Positions 26,263 through 35,137 of a DNA stretch of 64,000 bases are shown here, in pieces (within the stretch, counting starts at the first letter, position 1; every line of letters starts with the position of its first letter). Origin of the DNA: Alistipes finegoldii DSM 17242. Its GTDB lineage: Bacteria; Bacteroidota; Bacteroidia; Bacteroidales; Rikenellaceae. A program made the translations under genes and the position numbers. Location: positions 372,001-436,000 of the forward strand of contig NC_018011.1 of assembly GCF_000265365.1 (NCBI RefSeq), given 5' to 3'. The notes below the pieces were generated by a model. The model made no database searches. It saw only the letters and a list, made by a program, of their open reading frames with translations, and had not been told where the DNA came from.

Positions 26263-27600
26263 TCACTCCGCATAGAGCAGATACGGCCGGCGCTGGCGGC
26301 GGAAACGGCTGAGATCCTCCTGCCAGCACGCGCGGATTTCCGCTTCCGAAGCCCCGGCGAGAATCATCTCGCGGACATAGCCCACGCCGATGAGTTTTTC
26401 GAACATCGGAGTGAAGAACCGCTCGCCCAAGCCCAGATTGCGATAAGCCTCGATCACATAGCGCAGCGTCAGCCCCACCTGCCGCGCCTCGTCGAGCGGC
26501 ATTCGGCTCAGGTCGGCGCCGTGGCAGAGCCGGCCCTCCAGCGGAGGATGCTTGGCCCCGGCCGTCGGACGGGGCGTAAACGAGAATCCATACCCCTTCA
26601 TATCGGGATGGCCGTAGATTTCGAACGGCTTGTCGGTCCCGCGCCCCAGACTGACGACCGTCCCTTCGAAAAGACAGAGCGACGGATAGAGGTAGACGGC
26701 CCGCTGCGTCGGCAGATTGGGCGACGGCGCGACCGGAAGCCCGTAAGGTGTCGCATGGGTGTAATTGCGGCAGCAGACTACATCCAGCCTGCATTTCCGG
26801 CTCCACCCCTCGCCGACGGCCATCCGGGCGATCTCACCCATCGTAAGCCCGTGCAGCACGGGAATCGACAAGGCTCCGACGCCCGACTTGTACTTCATGT
26901 CGAGCACCGGCCCGTCGATCAGATGCCCGTTGGGATTGGGACGGTCGAGCACGACGACCGTACGGCCGAATTCGGCGCAGGCGTCCATCATGCGGAGCAT
27001 CGTTATATAATAGGTGTAGAACCGCAGTCCGACGTCCTGCATATCGACCACCAGCACATCGAACGACTGCATCGCCTCGTCCGAGGGGCGTTTGGTATTG
27101 CCGTCGTAGAGCGACCGGATCGGGATTCCCGTCCGCTCGTCCACCGAGTTTCCGACATGCTCGCCCGCATCGGCCGTTCCCCGGAATCCGTGTTCGGGCG
27201 AAAAGATCCCCGTCACATTGAATCCGCGGCCGTGCAGCAGATCGACCAGATGGATCGTCCCGTCGGCGGAAGCCCCCGGCAAACGAGCCGGCCGATTCCC
27301 GGCCCTGTCCGGCAAAACCGTCGCGTCGCCTGCGGATACTTCCGGCAGTCGTTCCGCCTCTGCCGCATATTTCCCCTGCGCCGGTTCGTAGAAACGCGCG
27401 ACGGCGGTATGGTTCGCCAGCACGGCCACGCGCAGGCCCTTCAGTTTCGGAAAATAGGCCGCAGTGTCGGTCATGCCGACCAGCACCGGAGCATGCGGAA
27501 GCGGTGCGCCGCAGGCCGATCCGGGCTGCGCCCCCTGTGCCGCAGCGCGCGGCGCGACGGCCAAGGCCGCAAGCGTCAGGAAAACGAGTAGTCTCTTCAT
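26263..27600 (-). CDS. namZ: exo-beta-N-acetylmuramidase NamZ (DUF1343, GH171)
   Basis: With the start at the ATG at 27600 (MKRLLVFLTLAALAVAP, a signal peptide), the protein has 445 residues. DUF1343 landmarks are clear: LKGLRVAVLANHTAV, FSPEHGFRG with Glu136 in the place of the known catalytic glutamate, VDMQDVGLRFYTYYITMLRMM, VLDRPNPNGHLIDGPVLD and GHPDMKGYGFSFTPRP. Family members release MurNAc from the non-reducing end of peptidoglycan fragments. It has an extra insertion of about 45 residues before the LVDLLHGRGF segment. A longer upstream frame overlaps prfB and lies above its own -7 box, so I rejected it. Periplasmic cell-wall recycling is the likely role. Confidence 0.88.
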   Translation of the reverse strand: MKRLLVFLTLAALAVAPRAAAQGAQPGSACGAPLPHAPVLVGMTDTAAYFPKLKGLRVAVLANHTAVARFYEPAQGKYAAEAERLPEVSAGDATVLPDRAGNRPARLPGASADGTIHLVDLLHGRGFNVTGIFSPEHGFRGTADAGEHVGNSVDERTGIPIRSLYDGNTKRPSDEAMQSFDVLVVDMQDVGLRFYTYYITMLRMMDACAEFGRTVVVLDRPNPNGHLIDGPVLDMKYKSGVGALSIPVLHGLTMGEIARMAVGEGWSRKCRLDVVCCRNYTHATPYGLPVAPSPNLPTQRAVYLYPSLCLFEGTVVSLGRGTDKPFEIYGHPDMKGYGFSFTPRPTAGAKHPPLEGRLCHGADLSRMPLDEARQVGLTLRYVIEAYRNLGLGERFFTPMFEKLIGVGYVREMILAGASEAEIRACWQEDLSRFRRQRRPYLLYAE

Positions 27601-27604
27601 CTTA

Positions 27605-27612
27605 CAAAGATA
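27605..27612 (-). promoter_or_regulatory. -7 box for namZ
   Basis: TATCTTTG on the minus strand, ending 4 bases before the namZ ATG at 27600, so the leader would be only a base or two, or absent. It lies in the 41-base gap after prfB. Confidence 0.5.
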
Positions 27613-27641
27613 GCGATCTTTTCGTACGGCGAAACCCCGGA

Positions 27642-28754
27642 TCAGGCTTCGGCGCCGTACTCCATCAGGTAAGCCTTGATGAATTCGTCCAGCCCCCCGT
27701 CCATGACGGCTTCGACAGCCGAGGTCTGCACGCCCGTCCGGTGATCCTTGACGCGGCGGTCGTCGAAGACGTAGGAACGGATCTGCGAACCCCATTCGAT
27801 CTTCTTTTTCGACGCCTCCAAAGCCTGCTGCGTGGCCATGCGTTTGTCCAGCTCGCGCTGGTAGAGCTTCGATTTGAGGATACGCATGGCGTTCTCGCGG
27901 TTCATCAGCTGCGAGCGGGTCTCCATGTTCTCGATCAGGAACTCCACCGCTTCGCCCGTATCGGCGTCCTTGCCGTGATAACGCAGGCGCACGGCGGTTT
28001 CGACCTTATTGACGTTCTGACCGCCCGCACCGCTGGCTCGGAACGTATCCCACTCTATGTCCGAGGGATTCACCGTCACCTCGATCGTATCGTCCACGGC
28101 GGGCGACACGAAAACCGACGCGAAAGTCGTCTGCCGCTTGTTGTTGGCGTTGAAGGGCGAAAGGCGCACCATGCGGTGCACGCCGTTCTCGCTCTTGAGG
28201 TAGCCGTACGCATACTCGCCTTCGAACTCCAGCGTGCAGGACTTCACCCCCACCTCGTCGCCGGCCTGATAGTCGAGCACCTTGACCTTGTAGCCGTGCG
28301 CCTCGCCCCAGCGGGTATACATGCGCAGCAGCATCGACGCCCAGTCGAGCGCTTCGGTGCCGCCGGCCCCGGCGTTGATGTCGAGAATCGCCCCCAGCTT
28401 GTCCTCGTCGCGGCGCAGCATGTTGCGCATTTCGAGTTTCTCGATGCGCTCCAGCGTCTGCGCATAATGGGCGTCCATCTCCTGCTCGCTCACCACGCCC
28501 TCCTTCACGAATTCGGGCATCAGCGCAAGATCCTCGACGTCCTTCGCAACGGCGTCGTAATCGTCCACCCACGCCTTGATGGCCGCTACGCGGCGCAGCT
28601 GTTCGCGCGCCTGATCCGGGTTGTCCCAGAAATCCGGCACTTGGGTCTTCTCCTCTTCGTTGAGCAGGTCGATGCGCTTCTGTTCGATGTTCAGACAGCG
28701 CTCCAGCGCACCGCTGCGCTGTTCCAAATCCTTTATCTGATCTGCAAGTATCAT
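27642..28754 (-). CDS. prfB: peptide chain release factor 2
   Basis: The 370-residue protein is RF2. It has the GGQ motif in RASGAGGQNVNKVETAVRLR and the domain order of class I release factors. The stop-recognition region is in the middle. It terminates translation at UGA and UAA. In many bacteria prfB needs a programmed +1 frameshift at an in-frame UGA near codon 25. Here the equivalent place (LERCLNIEQ) is read straight through with CUG AAC, so no recoding site exists. I choose the ATG at 28754 over an in-frame TTG two codons upstream. It probably shares a transcript with the cytidylate-kinase-like gene 32 bases upstream. Confidence 0.95.
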   Translation of the reverse strand: MILADQIKDLEQRSGALERCLNIEQKRIDLLNEEEKTQVPDFWDNPDQAREQLRRVAAIKAWVDDYDAVAKDVEDLALMPEFVKEGVVSEQEMDAHYAQTLERIEKLEMRNMLRRDEDKLGAILDINAGAGGTEALDWASMLLRMYTRWGEAHGYKVKVLDYQAGDEVGVKSCTLEFEGEYAYGYLKSENGVHRMVRLSPFNANNKRQTTFASVFVSPAVDDTIEVTVNPSDIEWDTFRASGAGGQNVNKVETAVRLRYHGKDADTGEAVEFLIENMETRSQLMNRENAMRILKSKLYQRELDKRMATQQALEASKKKIEWGSQIRSYVFDDRRVKDHRTGVQTSAVEAVMDGGLDEFIKAYLMEYGAEA

Positions 28755-28786
28755 AGGCAATCAATTAACAAAAAAAATGCGGCCAC

Positions 28787-29422
28787 TCAGGGCTTCACGC
28801 CCAGTTTGCGTTCCACGAATTCCAGCACGAAACCGGTCGTGCCGTCGATTCCCAGCACCGACGAATCGATGCAGAGATCATAGGTCTCGGCCATTCCCCA
28901 CGTGCCGCTGCTGTAATAATTGTAGTAGGCCGCGCGCCGGGCGTCGGTGCGGTCCATCAGGCTCTCCGCCTCTCCGGGCGCGATGCCGTGCAGGCGGCAG
29001 AGCCGCTCGATACGTTCGGCACGGCCGGCCGCGATGAAAATATTCACGGTGCGCGGATGATCGCGCAGAATATAGTCGGCGCAGCGGCCCACGAAAACGC
29101 ACGATTCGCGCGAAGCGAGGTCGCGGATCACGTCGCTTTGGATTTTGAACAGCGCATCGCTGCTCAGCACGTTGCTCCCCGAATATTCGCTTCCGACGAA
29201 CGGCGAACGCAGATAGCCGATGAAGGTCGCGAACAGGTTGCGCGACTCCTTTTCGTCGGCTTTCTCGAAAATTTCGGGGCAGATGCCGCTCTGCTCGGCG
29301 GCCAGATTGATCAGCTGCTTGTCGTAAACGCCGATTCCGAGTCTCGCCGCCACGGCCTCGCCGACGGCCTTGCCGCCGCTTCCGAGCTGCCGCCCGATAT
29401 TGATGACGAATTTATCTTTCAT
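28787..29422 (-). CDS. cytidylate kinase-like family protein
   Basis: A 211-residue P-loop protein of the cytidylate-kinase-like family: P-loop-like GRQLGSGGKAVGEAVAARLG at 10-29, then YDKQLINLAAEQSG and FVGRCADYILRD, a typical internal strand of that family. Standard CMP kinases phosphorylate CMP/dCMP. Members of this shorter family are common in Bacteroidota, and their substrate is not settled, so I do not assign cmk. It follows the MATE gene by 9 bases and precedes prfB, all on the minus strand, so they are probably co-transcribed. Confidence 0.8.
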   Translation of the reverse strand: MKDKFVINIGRQLGSGGKAVGEAVAARLGIGVYDKQLINLAAEQSGICPEIFEKADEKESRNLFATFIGYLRSPFVGSEYSGSNVLSSDALFKIQSDVIRDLASRESCVFVGRCADYILRDHPRTVNIFIAAGRAERIERLCRLHGIAPGEAESLMDRTDARRAAYYNYYSSGTWGMAETYDLCIDSSVLGIDGTTGFVLEFVERKLGVKP

Positions 29423-29431
29423 AGTCGCGGA

Positions 29432-30838
29432 TTATTCGGGGTTGTTCGTTGCCGGGGCCGCATCCATCTTGGCCCGGAATTTACGCAGCTGGTAGGCCAG
29501 CATGCAGAAGGCCACAACCGACGCCAGCAGGTCTGAGAGCGGCATCGAGCACCACACGCCCCAGCTGCCGTCCCAACGGGTATAGACGTCGAAGATGTGC
29601 GGCAGGAAGATCAGCCCCGGCATCAGGAAAAGCAGCTGGCGCGAAAGCGACAGGAAAATCGCCTTGCCGGCCATGCCGATGCTCATGAAGAAGTTGGTGG
29701 CCACCATCTGGAACCCGATGATCGGGAAGCAGATGAAGACGATGCGCATGCCCTCAACGGACAGCCGGATCAGTTCGGGATCGTTCGTGAAGGCAGACAC
29801 CGCCAGCCGCGGGACCAGCTCGCCCATCAGGAATCCGGCCATCGTGACGCACGTGGCGCCGATGATCGTCAGCTTCAGCACGCGCAGCACGCGCTCGTAC
29901 TGCCGGGCGCCGAAATTATACCCCGCGATGGGCTGCATGCCCTGATTGATGCCCATGACGATCATCACGAAGAAGAACGCCAGCCGGTTCACGATGCCGT
30001 AGGCGCCGATCATCAGGTCGCCGCCGTATTGTTTCAGCCCCTTGTTGATCAGGATCACGATGAAGCAGGCCGCGAGGTTCATCAGGAAGGGCGACATGCC
30101 GATGGCCAGAATATCGCGCACGATCTTGCGGCGCAGGCGGTAGATGCCGGGCCTGAAATGGAGCAGTTCGCTCTTATCCGAAAGGATATGGAACTGCCAG
30201 ACGAGCGCGATGACCTGTGCCAGTATCGTGGCGACGGCCGCGCCGCGGATGCCCCACCCGAAACCGTAAATGAACAGCGGGTCGAGCGCAGCGTTGATCA
30301 CCACCGTATAGATCGTAGCGTACATCGACTTGCGCGGGTGGCCCGAAGCTCTCAGCACGGAGTTCAGTCCCAAATACATATGCGTGATGACGTTTCCCAA
30401 GAGGATAATCGTCATGTAGTCGCGCGCATAGCCTATCGTCGCGTCGCTGGCTCCGAAGAAATAGAGGATCGGGTCGAGAAACAACAGCGTCACCAGTCCG
30501 AACGAAAGACCGATAATCAGGTTCAGCACCACCACGTTGCCCAGAATGTTCTGGGCCGTTTCATAGTCGCGCTGGCCCAGACGCATCGACACCAGCGTCG
30601 CGGCGCCCACGCCCACCAGCGAACCGAACGCCGCGGCGAGGTTCATCAGCGGGAAGGTCAGCGCCAGCCCCGAAATGGCCAGCGGCCCCACGCCGTGGCC
30701 GATGAAGATGCTGTCGACCATGTTGTAGAGCGAAGCGGCCGTCATGGCGATGACCGCCGGCACGGCATATTGTACGAGCAGTTTGCGGATACGCTCCGTT
30801 CCGAGTTCCGCAGCCGCTCCCTTTATTGTTACAGACAT
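29432..30838 (-). CDS. MATE family efflux transporter (MepA-like)
   Basis: The 468-residue protein has the 12-helix, two-bundle pattern of the MATE family with internal repeat symmetry. Visible landmarks are NMVDSIFIGHGVGPLAISGLA in the first bundle and MGINQGMQPIAGYNFGARQ in the second. Such proteins export cationic drugs or metabolites in exchange for sodium or protons. Substrate cannot be read from sequence. The upstream 221-base gap to cysS is GC-rich, with several short dyads but no gene I can support. Confidence 0.88.
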   Translation of the reverse strand: MSVTIKGAAAELGTERIRKLLVQYAVPAVIAMTAASLYNMVDSIFIGHGVGPLAISGLALTFPLMNLAAAFGSLVGVGAATLVSMRLGQRDYETAQNILGNVVVLNLIIGLSFGLVTLLFLDPILYFFGASDATIGYARDYMTIILLGNVITHMYLGLNSVLRASGHPRKSMYATIYTVVINAALDPLFIYGFGWGIRGAAVATILAQVIALVWQFHILSDKSELLHFRPGIYRLRRKIVRDILAIGMSPFLMNLAACFIVILINKGLKQYGGDLMIGAYGIVNRLAFFFVMIVMGINQGMQPIAGYNFGARQYERVLRVLKLTIIGATCVTMAGFLMGELVPRLAVSAFTNDPELIRLSVEGMRIVFICFPIIGFQMVATNFFMSIGMAGKAIFLSLSRQLLFLMPGLIFLPHIFDVYTRWDGSWGVWCSMPLSDLLASVVAFCMLAYQLRKFRAKMDAAPATNNPE

Positions 30839-31059
30839 AATTTCCTGTTCATATTCCTGTAGAGTGCCGATTTCCCGGAATCACCTCCCGGACATGCAGC
30901 CCGACGCCGCCCGGCACGGCGGACATCCTGCATACCGCCCGGACACAACCTGACAACTCCCCGGGCACCACCGTCCCCGGACACTGCCGGGGCGGCAAAA
31001 ACCGTGCACCGCACTCCGGCGTCCGTTCCGGCGGGCGGCGCCCGAAAATCGGGAGACAG

Positions 31060-32535
31060 CTATTCCAGCTCCCAGTCGCTGCCGTCCTTGCGGTCCTTGA
31101 CGCGGATTCCGGCGGCGGCCAGCCCGTCGCGGATACGGTCGGAAGCGGCCCAGTCCTTCGCGGCGCGAGCCTTCAGACGTTCATCGAGCAGCATCTCGAC
31201 CAGCGGCGTCACGTAGTCGCGGCCCGAAGCCGAGCCGGCGGCCTTCTCGTCGCGCAGGCCGAGAATGTCGAACGCATAGCGGCGAACGGTCGTCTTCAGT
31301 GTTTCGAGGTCGGCGGCCGTGATGGTCTGCCGGCCCTCAGCAAGCTGGTTGATGACGCGCACCCAGTCGAACAGCGCCGAAATGACCATCGGCGAATTCA
31401 GGTCGTCGTCCATCGCCGCGCGGCAGCGTCCCTCCAGTTCGGCCGGATCGACCGTCGAGACGTCGGCGGGTTTGATCCTGCCGAGCGCCTCGACGCCCTT
31501 CATCAGGCGGTCGAGTCCCTTCTCGGCGGCCTGCAGCGCCCCGTTCGAGAAGTCGAGCGTCGAGCGGTACTGCGCCTGCAGCACGAAGAAACGGATCGTC
31601 ATCGGCGAATAGGCCTGCGCCAGCAGTTTGTGGCTGCCGGTGAAAAGCTCTTCGAGGGTGATGAAGTTGCCCAGCGACTTGCCCATCTTCTGGCCGTTGA
31701 TCGTAATCATGTTGTTGTGCACCCAGTAACGGGCCGAATCGTGGCCCAGCGCCGCCGTGGACTGCGCGATCTCGCATTCGTGGTGCGGGAACATCAGGTC
31801 CATGCCGCCGCCGTGGATGTCGAAACGCTCGCCCAGATAGCGGGTGCTCATGGCCGAGCACTCCATATGCCAGCCGGGGAATCCCTCGCTCCACGGCGAA
31901 GGCCAGCGCATGATATGTTCGGGCGACGCCTTCTTCCACAACGCGAAGTCGTACGAATGGCGCTTGTCGCTCTGACCGTCCAGCTCGCGGGTGTTGGCGA
32001 CGATATCGTCGAGATTGCGGCCCGAAAGCCGGCCGTAATTGTATTTCCGGTTGTACTTCTCCACGTCGAAGTAGACCGAGCCGTTCGACTCGTAGGCGAA
32101 CCCGTCAGCCAGAATCTTCTTCACGAACTCGATCTGCTCGATGATATGTCCCGACGCATAGGGTTCGATCGAGGGCGTCTCGACGTTCAGGGCCTCCATC
32201 GCACGGTGGTAACGCTCCGTGTAGTAGTGGGCCACCTCCATCGGCTCCAGCTGTTCGAGCCGGGCCTTCTTGGCGATTTTGTCCTCTCCCTCGTCGGCGT
32301 CGTGCTCCAGATGTCCCACGTCCGTGATGTTGCGCACGTAACGCACCTTGTAGCCGCTGGCCTTGAGGTAGCGGAACAGCAGGTCGAACGTCACGGCCGG
32401 ACGGGCGTGGCCCAGATGCGGGTCGCCGTAGACCGTAGGGCCGCAGACATACATGCCCACGCGGCCGGGAGTCAAAGGCTCGAACTCCTCCTTGCGGCGG
32501 GTGAGCGTATTGTAAAGTACGAGTTTCGATTCCAT
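31060..32535 (-). CDS. cysS: cysteinyl-tRNA synthetase
   Basis: A 491-residue class I synthetase. The zinc-binding Cys lies in GMYVCGPTVYG, and the HIGH equivalent is HLGHAR. Further zinc ligands sit in PGWHMECSAM and PHHECEIAQS, and the KMSKS equivalent is KMGKS. The C-terminal anticodon-binding region is present and the length is normal. It attaches cysteine to tRNA-Cys. Divergent from the helicase gene, each with a -7 box in the 189-base gap. Confidence 0.96.
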   Translation of the reverse strand: MESKLVLYNTLTRRKEEFEPLTPGRVGMYVCGPTVYGDPHLGHARPAVTFDLLFRYLKASGYKVRYVRNITDVGHLEHDADEGEDKIAKKARLEQLEPMEVAHYYTERYHRAMEALNVETPSIEPYASGHIIEQIEFVKKILADGFAYESNGSVYFDVEKYNRKYNYGRLSGRNLDDIVANTRELDGQSDKRHSYDFALWKKASPEHIMRWPSPWSEGFPGWHMECSAMSTRYLGERFDIHGGGMDLMFPHHECEIAQSTAALGHDSARYWVHNNMITINGQKMGKSLGNFITLEELFTGSHKLLAQAYSPMTIRFFVLQAQYRSTLDFSNGALQAAEKGLDRLMKGVEALGRIKPADVSTVDPAELEGRCRAAMDDDLNSPMVISALFDWVRVINQLAEGRQTITAADLETLKTTVRRYAFDILGLRDEKAAGSASGRDYVTPLVEMLLDERLKARAAKDWAASDRIRDGLAAAGIRVKDRKDGSDWELE

Positions 32536-32556
32536 AATTATCCGAAAAATTTACCG

Positions 32557-32564
32557 CAAAAATA
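32557..32564 (-). promoter_or_regulatory. -7 box for cysS
   Basis: TATTTTTG on the minus strand, 22 bases before the cysS ATG. Confidence 0.5.
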
Positions 32565-32605
32565 AGAAATTTAATCGACATGCGCCAGAATCGCGGAATT
32601 AATCG

Positions 32606-32613
32606 TACCTTTG
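32606..32613 (+). promoter_or_regulatory. -7 box for DEAD-box helicase gene
   Basis: TACCTTTG on the plus strand; leader to the ATG at 32725 is about 105 nt. A long leader is common for cold-inducible helicases, but nothing here proves regulation. Confidence 0.5.
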
Positions 32614-32724
32614 CGGCGACAATAATAGCACGCGCCGGTCTGACGCCACCCGTTTTTCCCTACCGTATATTATGCGACAATACGAATTATCCGGCTCCCA
32701 GAACCGGAATAAAACCGATATGCA

Positions 32725-34146
32725 ATGACATTCAAGGAACTGAACCTCATAGAACCCATCATGCACGCCGTAGCCGAGAAGGGCTACGTCACCCCCACGC
32801 CCATTCAGGAGCAGGCCATTCCGCCCGCACTCGAAGGACGCGACCTGATGGGCTGCGCCCAGACAGGAACGGGCAAGACGGCGGCCTTCACGCTGCCGAT
32901 CCTGCAGCTGCTCTCGGCCCGGCCCCGCACCAAAGGACGCCGCCCCATCAAGGCGCTGGTGCTCACGCCCACGCGCGAACTGGCGATCCAGATCGACGAG
33001 TGCTGCCGCGACTATGCCCGCTACACCGACCTGCGCCACTGCGTGATCTTCGGCGGTGTCAACCAGCGTCCGCAGGTGGACGCCCTGCAGCGCGGCATCG
33101 ACCTGCTGGTCGCCACGCCGGGCCGCCTGCTCGACCTGATCGGACAGGGATACGTCTCGCTCTCCGACATCCGCTTCTTCGTGCTCGACGAAGCCGACCG
33201 GATGCTCGACATGGGTTTCATCCACGACATCAAACGGATACTTCCGCTGCTGCCCAAAGAGCGGCAGACGCTCTTCTTTTCGGCGACGATGCCCTCGGAC
33301 ATCGTCACGCTGGCCAATTCGATGCTCCACGACCCGGTGCACGTCACCGTCACTCCTCCGGCGTCGGTCGTCGAGACGATCAGCCAAAGCGTCATGTTCG
33401 CCGAGAAGGCCGAGAAAAAAGACCTGCTCATCAGCCTGCTGCGCGAACGGTCCGAAGGCTCGGTGCTGGTTTTCTCGCGCACCAAGCACGGCGCGGACCG
33501 CATCGCCCGCATCCTCACCAAAGCGGGCATCGAGGGGCGCGCCATCCATGGCGACAAGTCGCAGGGGGCCCGCGAACGGGCCATGAACGATTTCCGGGCG
33601 GGCCGCTGCCGCGTACTGATCGCCACCGACATCGCCGCGCGGGGGATCGACATCAGCGAACTGCCGCTGGTCATCAATTACGACCTGCCGGAAGTGGCCG
33701 AAACCTATGTACACCGCATCGGACGCACGGGACGCGCCGGGCACGACGGCACGGCGATAGCCTTTTGCTCGGAAGACGAACGCCCGCTGCTGAAAGACAT
33801 CCAGAAACTGACCGGACTTGTCCTCGATCCCGATTCCGGACGCCTCACGCCGGGCATGCAGACCGACACGAAATCCCCGCGGAAACAGGAATCCTCCCAA
33901 CGGAGTGCACCGAAGCAGGCCGCGCAGGGCGGCGACGGCCGGACGCCGGCCGGACAAAGCGGAGATGCAAAAGGGCCGCGCCGACGCAGGCGAAACGCCC
34001 CGAAACGGGAAGGACAGGCCCAGAGCGCACACGCGCCGCAACCGCAAAACGGCGGAGGACAAGCGTCCGAAAACCGCGAACCGGGCCGCCGCAGGCCGCA
34101 CCGCCGCAGACGCAGCGACCGGAAATCCGAAGGGCAGCGTCCCTGA
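32725..34146 (+). CDS. DEAD-box ATP-dependent RNA helicase (RhlE-like)
   Basis: The 473-residue protein has all core helicase motifs: Q motif near 28 (TPTPIQEQAIP), Walker A AQTGTGKT, DEAD in FFVLDEADRMLDMG, SAT in FFSATMPSD, and HRIGRTGRAG. The C-terminal 90 residues are a low-complexity basic tail rich in Arg, Gln, Pro and Gly, as in RhlE-type helicases that act on ribosome assembly or mRNA decay. The start is the ATG just after the leader; an open frame upstream has no coding character. The stop lies within a three-copy 18-19 bp tandem repeat, so tail length may vary between strains. Confidence 0.93.
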   Translation: MTFKELNLIEPIMHAVAEKGYVTPTPIQEQAIPPALEGRDLMGCAQTGTGKTAAFTLPILQLLSARPRTKGRRPIKALVLTPTRELAIQIDECCRDYARYTDLRHCVIFGGVNQRPQVDALQRGIDLLVATPGRLLDLIGQGYVSLSDIRFFVLDEADRMLDMGFIHDIKRILPLLPKERQTLFFSATMPSDIVTLANSMLHDPVHVTVTPPASVVETISQSVMFAEKAEKKDLLISLLRERSEGSVLVFSRTKHGADRIARILTKAGIEGRAIHGDKSQGARERAMNDFRAGRCRVLIATDIAARGIDISELPLVINYDLPEVAETYVHRIGRTGRAGHDGTAIAFCSEDERPLLKDIQKLTGLVLDPDSGRLTPGMQTDTKSPRKQESSQRSAPKQAAQGGDGRTPAGQSGDAKGPRRRRRNAPKREGQAQSAHAPQPQNGGGQASENREPGRRRPHRRRRSDRKSEGQRP

Positions 34147-34187
34147 AAAGGGGAAGCGTCCCGGAGCGGGGAAGCGTCCCTGAAAAG
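34132..34187 (+). repeat. three-copy tandem repeat across the helicase stop codon
   Basis: Units at 34132-34150, 34151-34168 and 34169-34187 share GGGAAGCGTCCC followed by TGAAAAG or GGAGCG. Unit lengths are 19, 18 and 19. The helicase stop is inside the first unit. Confidence 0.65.
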
Positions 34188-34208
34188 GAAACGCCGAAAA
34201 CAGAAACC

Positions 34209-34228
34209 GGGCCGGACAACCGGCCCTT
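34209..34228 (+). terminator. weak terminator-like hairpin after helicase
   Basis: GGGCCGG pairs with CCGGCCC around ACAA, followed only by TT. It lies in the convergent gap between the helicase and the dipeptidase gene. Confidence 0.4.
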
Positions 34229-34270
34229 CATGTCATCCGGAGGAGTGCGCCGAAAGCAACCCTCCGCGGA

Positions 34271-34939
34271 TCAGAAATCCAATAACTTATACCGGGTCCG
34301 GACTTCGGACATCGCCATCGGCTCCTCGTAATGCCACCACTCGCGGCGGTAGGGCACCAGCCCCGCTTCGCGCATCACGCTTCCGAGCAGCTGGCGGTTG
34401 CGGCAGGCTTCGGCCGAAATGCGTCCCTCGGCCGCCAGCGCGGGTTCATTGCCCGTGTGGGCCTCGTCGCCGAAGAAATCGACCGGAGTTCCCATATCGA
34501 CCGGAGCGCCGGTCTCGTCGAGCAGCGTCACATCGACCGCAACGCCGTAGTTATGACGTCCGCCGCGCGTTCCGTCGGCTACGTAAACCTGATTCGGCGT
34601 ACCTTTGACCAATTCGTACATCTGCCGCTGCACGCTGACCGGACGCGCGGCGTCGCACACCAAGAGCCGCCATCCGGGACGACGCTCCCGCAGCAGCCGC
34701 TGCGCCGCAGCCACCTTGCGCGCGAAATGCGGAAGCAGGTAGGCGGTTTCCAGATCGCCGTAGACGTCGCGGCGCATGAAATTATCCGGGGCCGAGTACA
34801 TCAGCTTCACCCGCAGCGTCGAATCCACGGCCAGCACATCCACCAGCCCCGCCCGGCGCATCTTGGCGTCGAAGCCCTCTTGGGCCTGCACGCCCCAGCA
34901 AATCATAACCGCTGCAAACACCATCCAAACTCTTCTCAT
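34271..34939 (-). CDS. D-alanyl-D-alanine dipeptidase (VanX/DdpX, peptidase M15D)
   Basis: The 222-residue protein has an N-terminal signal peptide (MRRVWMVFAAVMICWGVQAQ) and the zinc sites of M15D peptidases: GGRHNYGVAVDV (His and Asp ligands) and EWWHYE (catalytic Glu and His ligand), plus CDAARPVSVQRQMYE upstream. It should hydrolyse D-Ala-D-Ala or related dipeptides in the periplasm. No VanHA partners are nearby, so nutrient or wall recycling (DdpX-like) is more likely than vancomycin resistance. The start at 34939 is downstream of the -7 box; the longer frame from 34975 would begin upstream of that box. Confidence 0.9.
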   Translation of the reverse strand: MRRVWMVFAAVMICWGVQAQEGFDAKMRRAGLVDVLAVDSTLRVKLMYSAPDNFMRRDVYGDLETAYLLPHFARKVAAAQRLLRERRPGWRLLVCDAARPVSVQRQMYELVKGTPNQVYVADGTRGGRHNYGVAVDVTLLDETGAPVDMGTPVDFFGDEAHTGNEPALAAEGRISAEACRNRQLLGSVMREAGLVPYRREWWHYEEPMAMSEVRTRYKLLDF

Positions 34940-34962
34940 AACAACATCTCCATTTTCCAGCT

Positions 34963-34992
34963 CAAAGATAATCAATTATCTGCAAATCAAAA
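34963..34992 (-). promoter_or_regulatory. promoter of the dipeptidase gene
   Basis: On the minus strand TTTTG (34988-34992) precedes TATCTTTG (34963-34970) with a 17-base spacer. Initiation near 34956 gives a leader of about 17 nt. Confidence 0.5.
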
Positions 34993-35137
34993 GACACCGC
35001 CGGGCGCACGGCAGGCCGGACCGTCCGGATCAAAGCCCGGCTCCGGGAACCGCCGCAAACGGCGTGCGCACGCCGTTCCCAAACAAATGAACGGCAGCCC
35101 CGAAGATAGCGCCGTCCATCCGACACACGCATATCGA

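Noticed and set aside
26521..27591. Plus-strand open frame opposite namZ
   Set aside because: NamZ motifs on the minus strand are unambiguous; the plus frame has antisense composition only.
34271..34939. Vancomycin resistance cluster
   Set aside because: Only a VanX-like dipeptidase is present; no VanH, VanA-type ligase or VanRS nearby.
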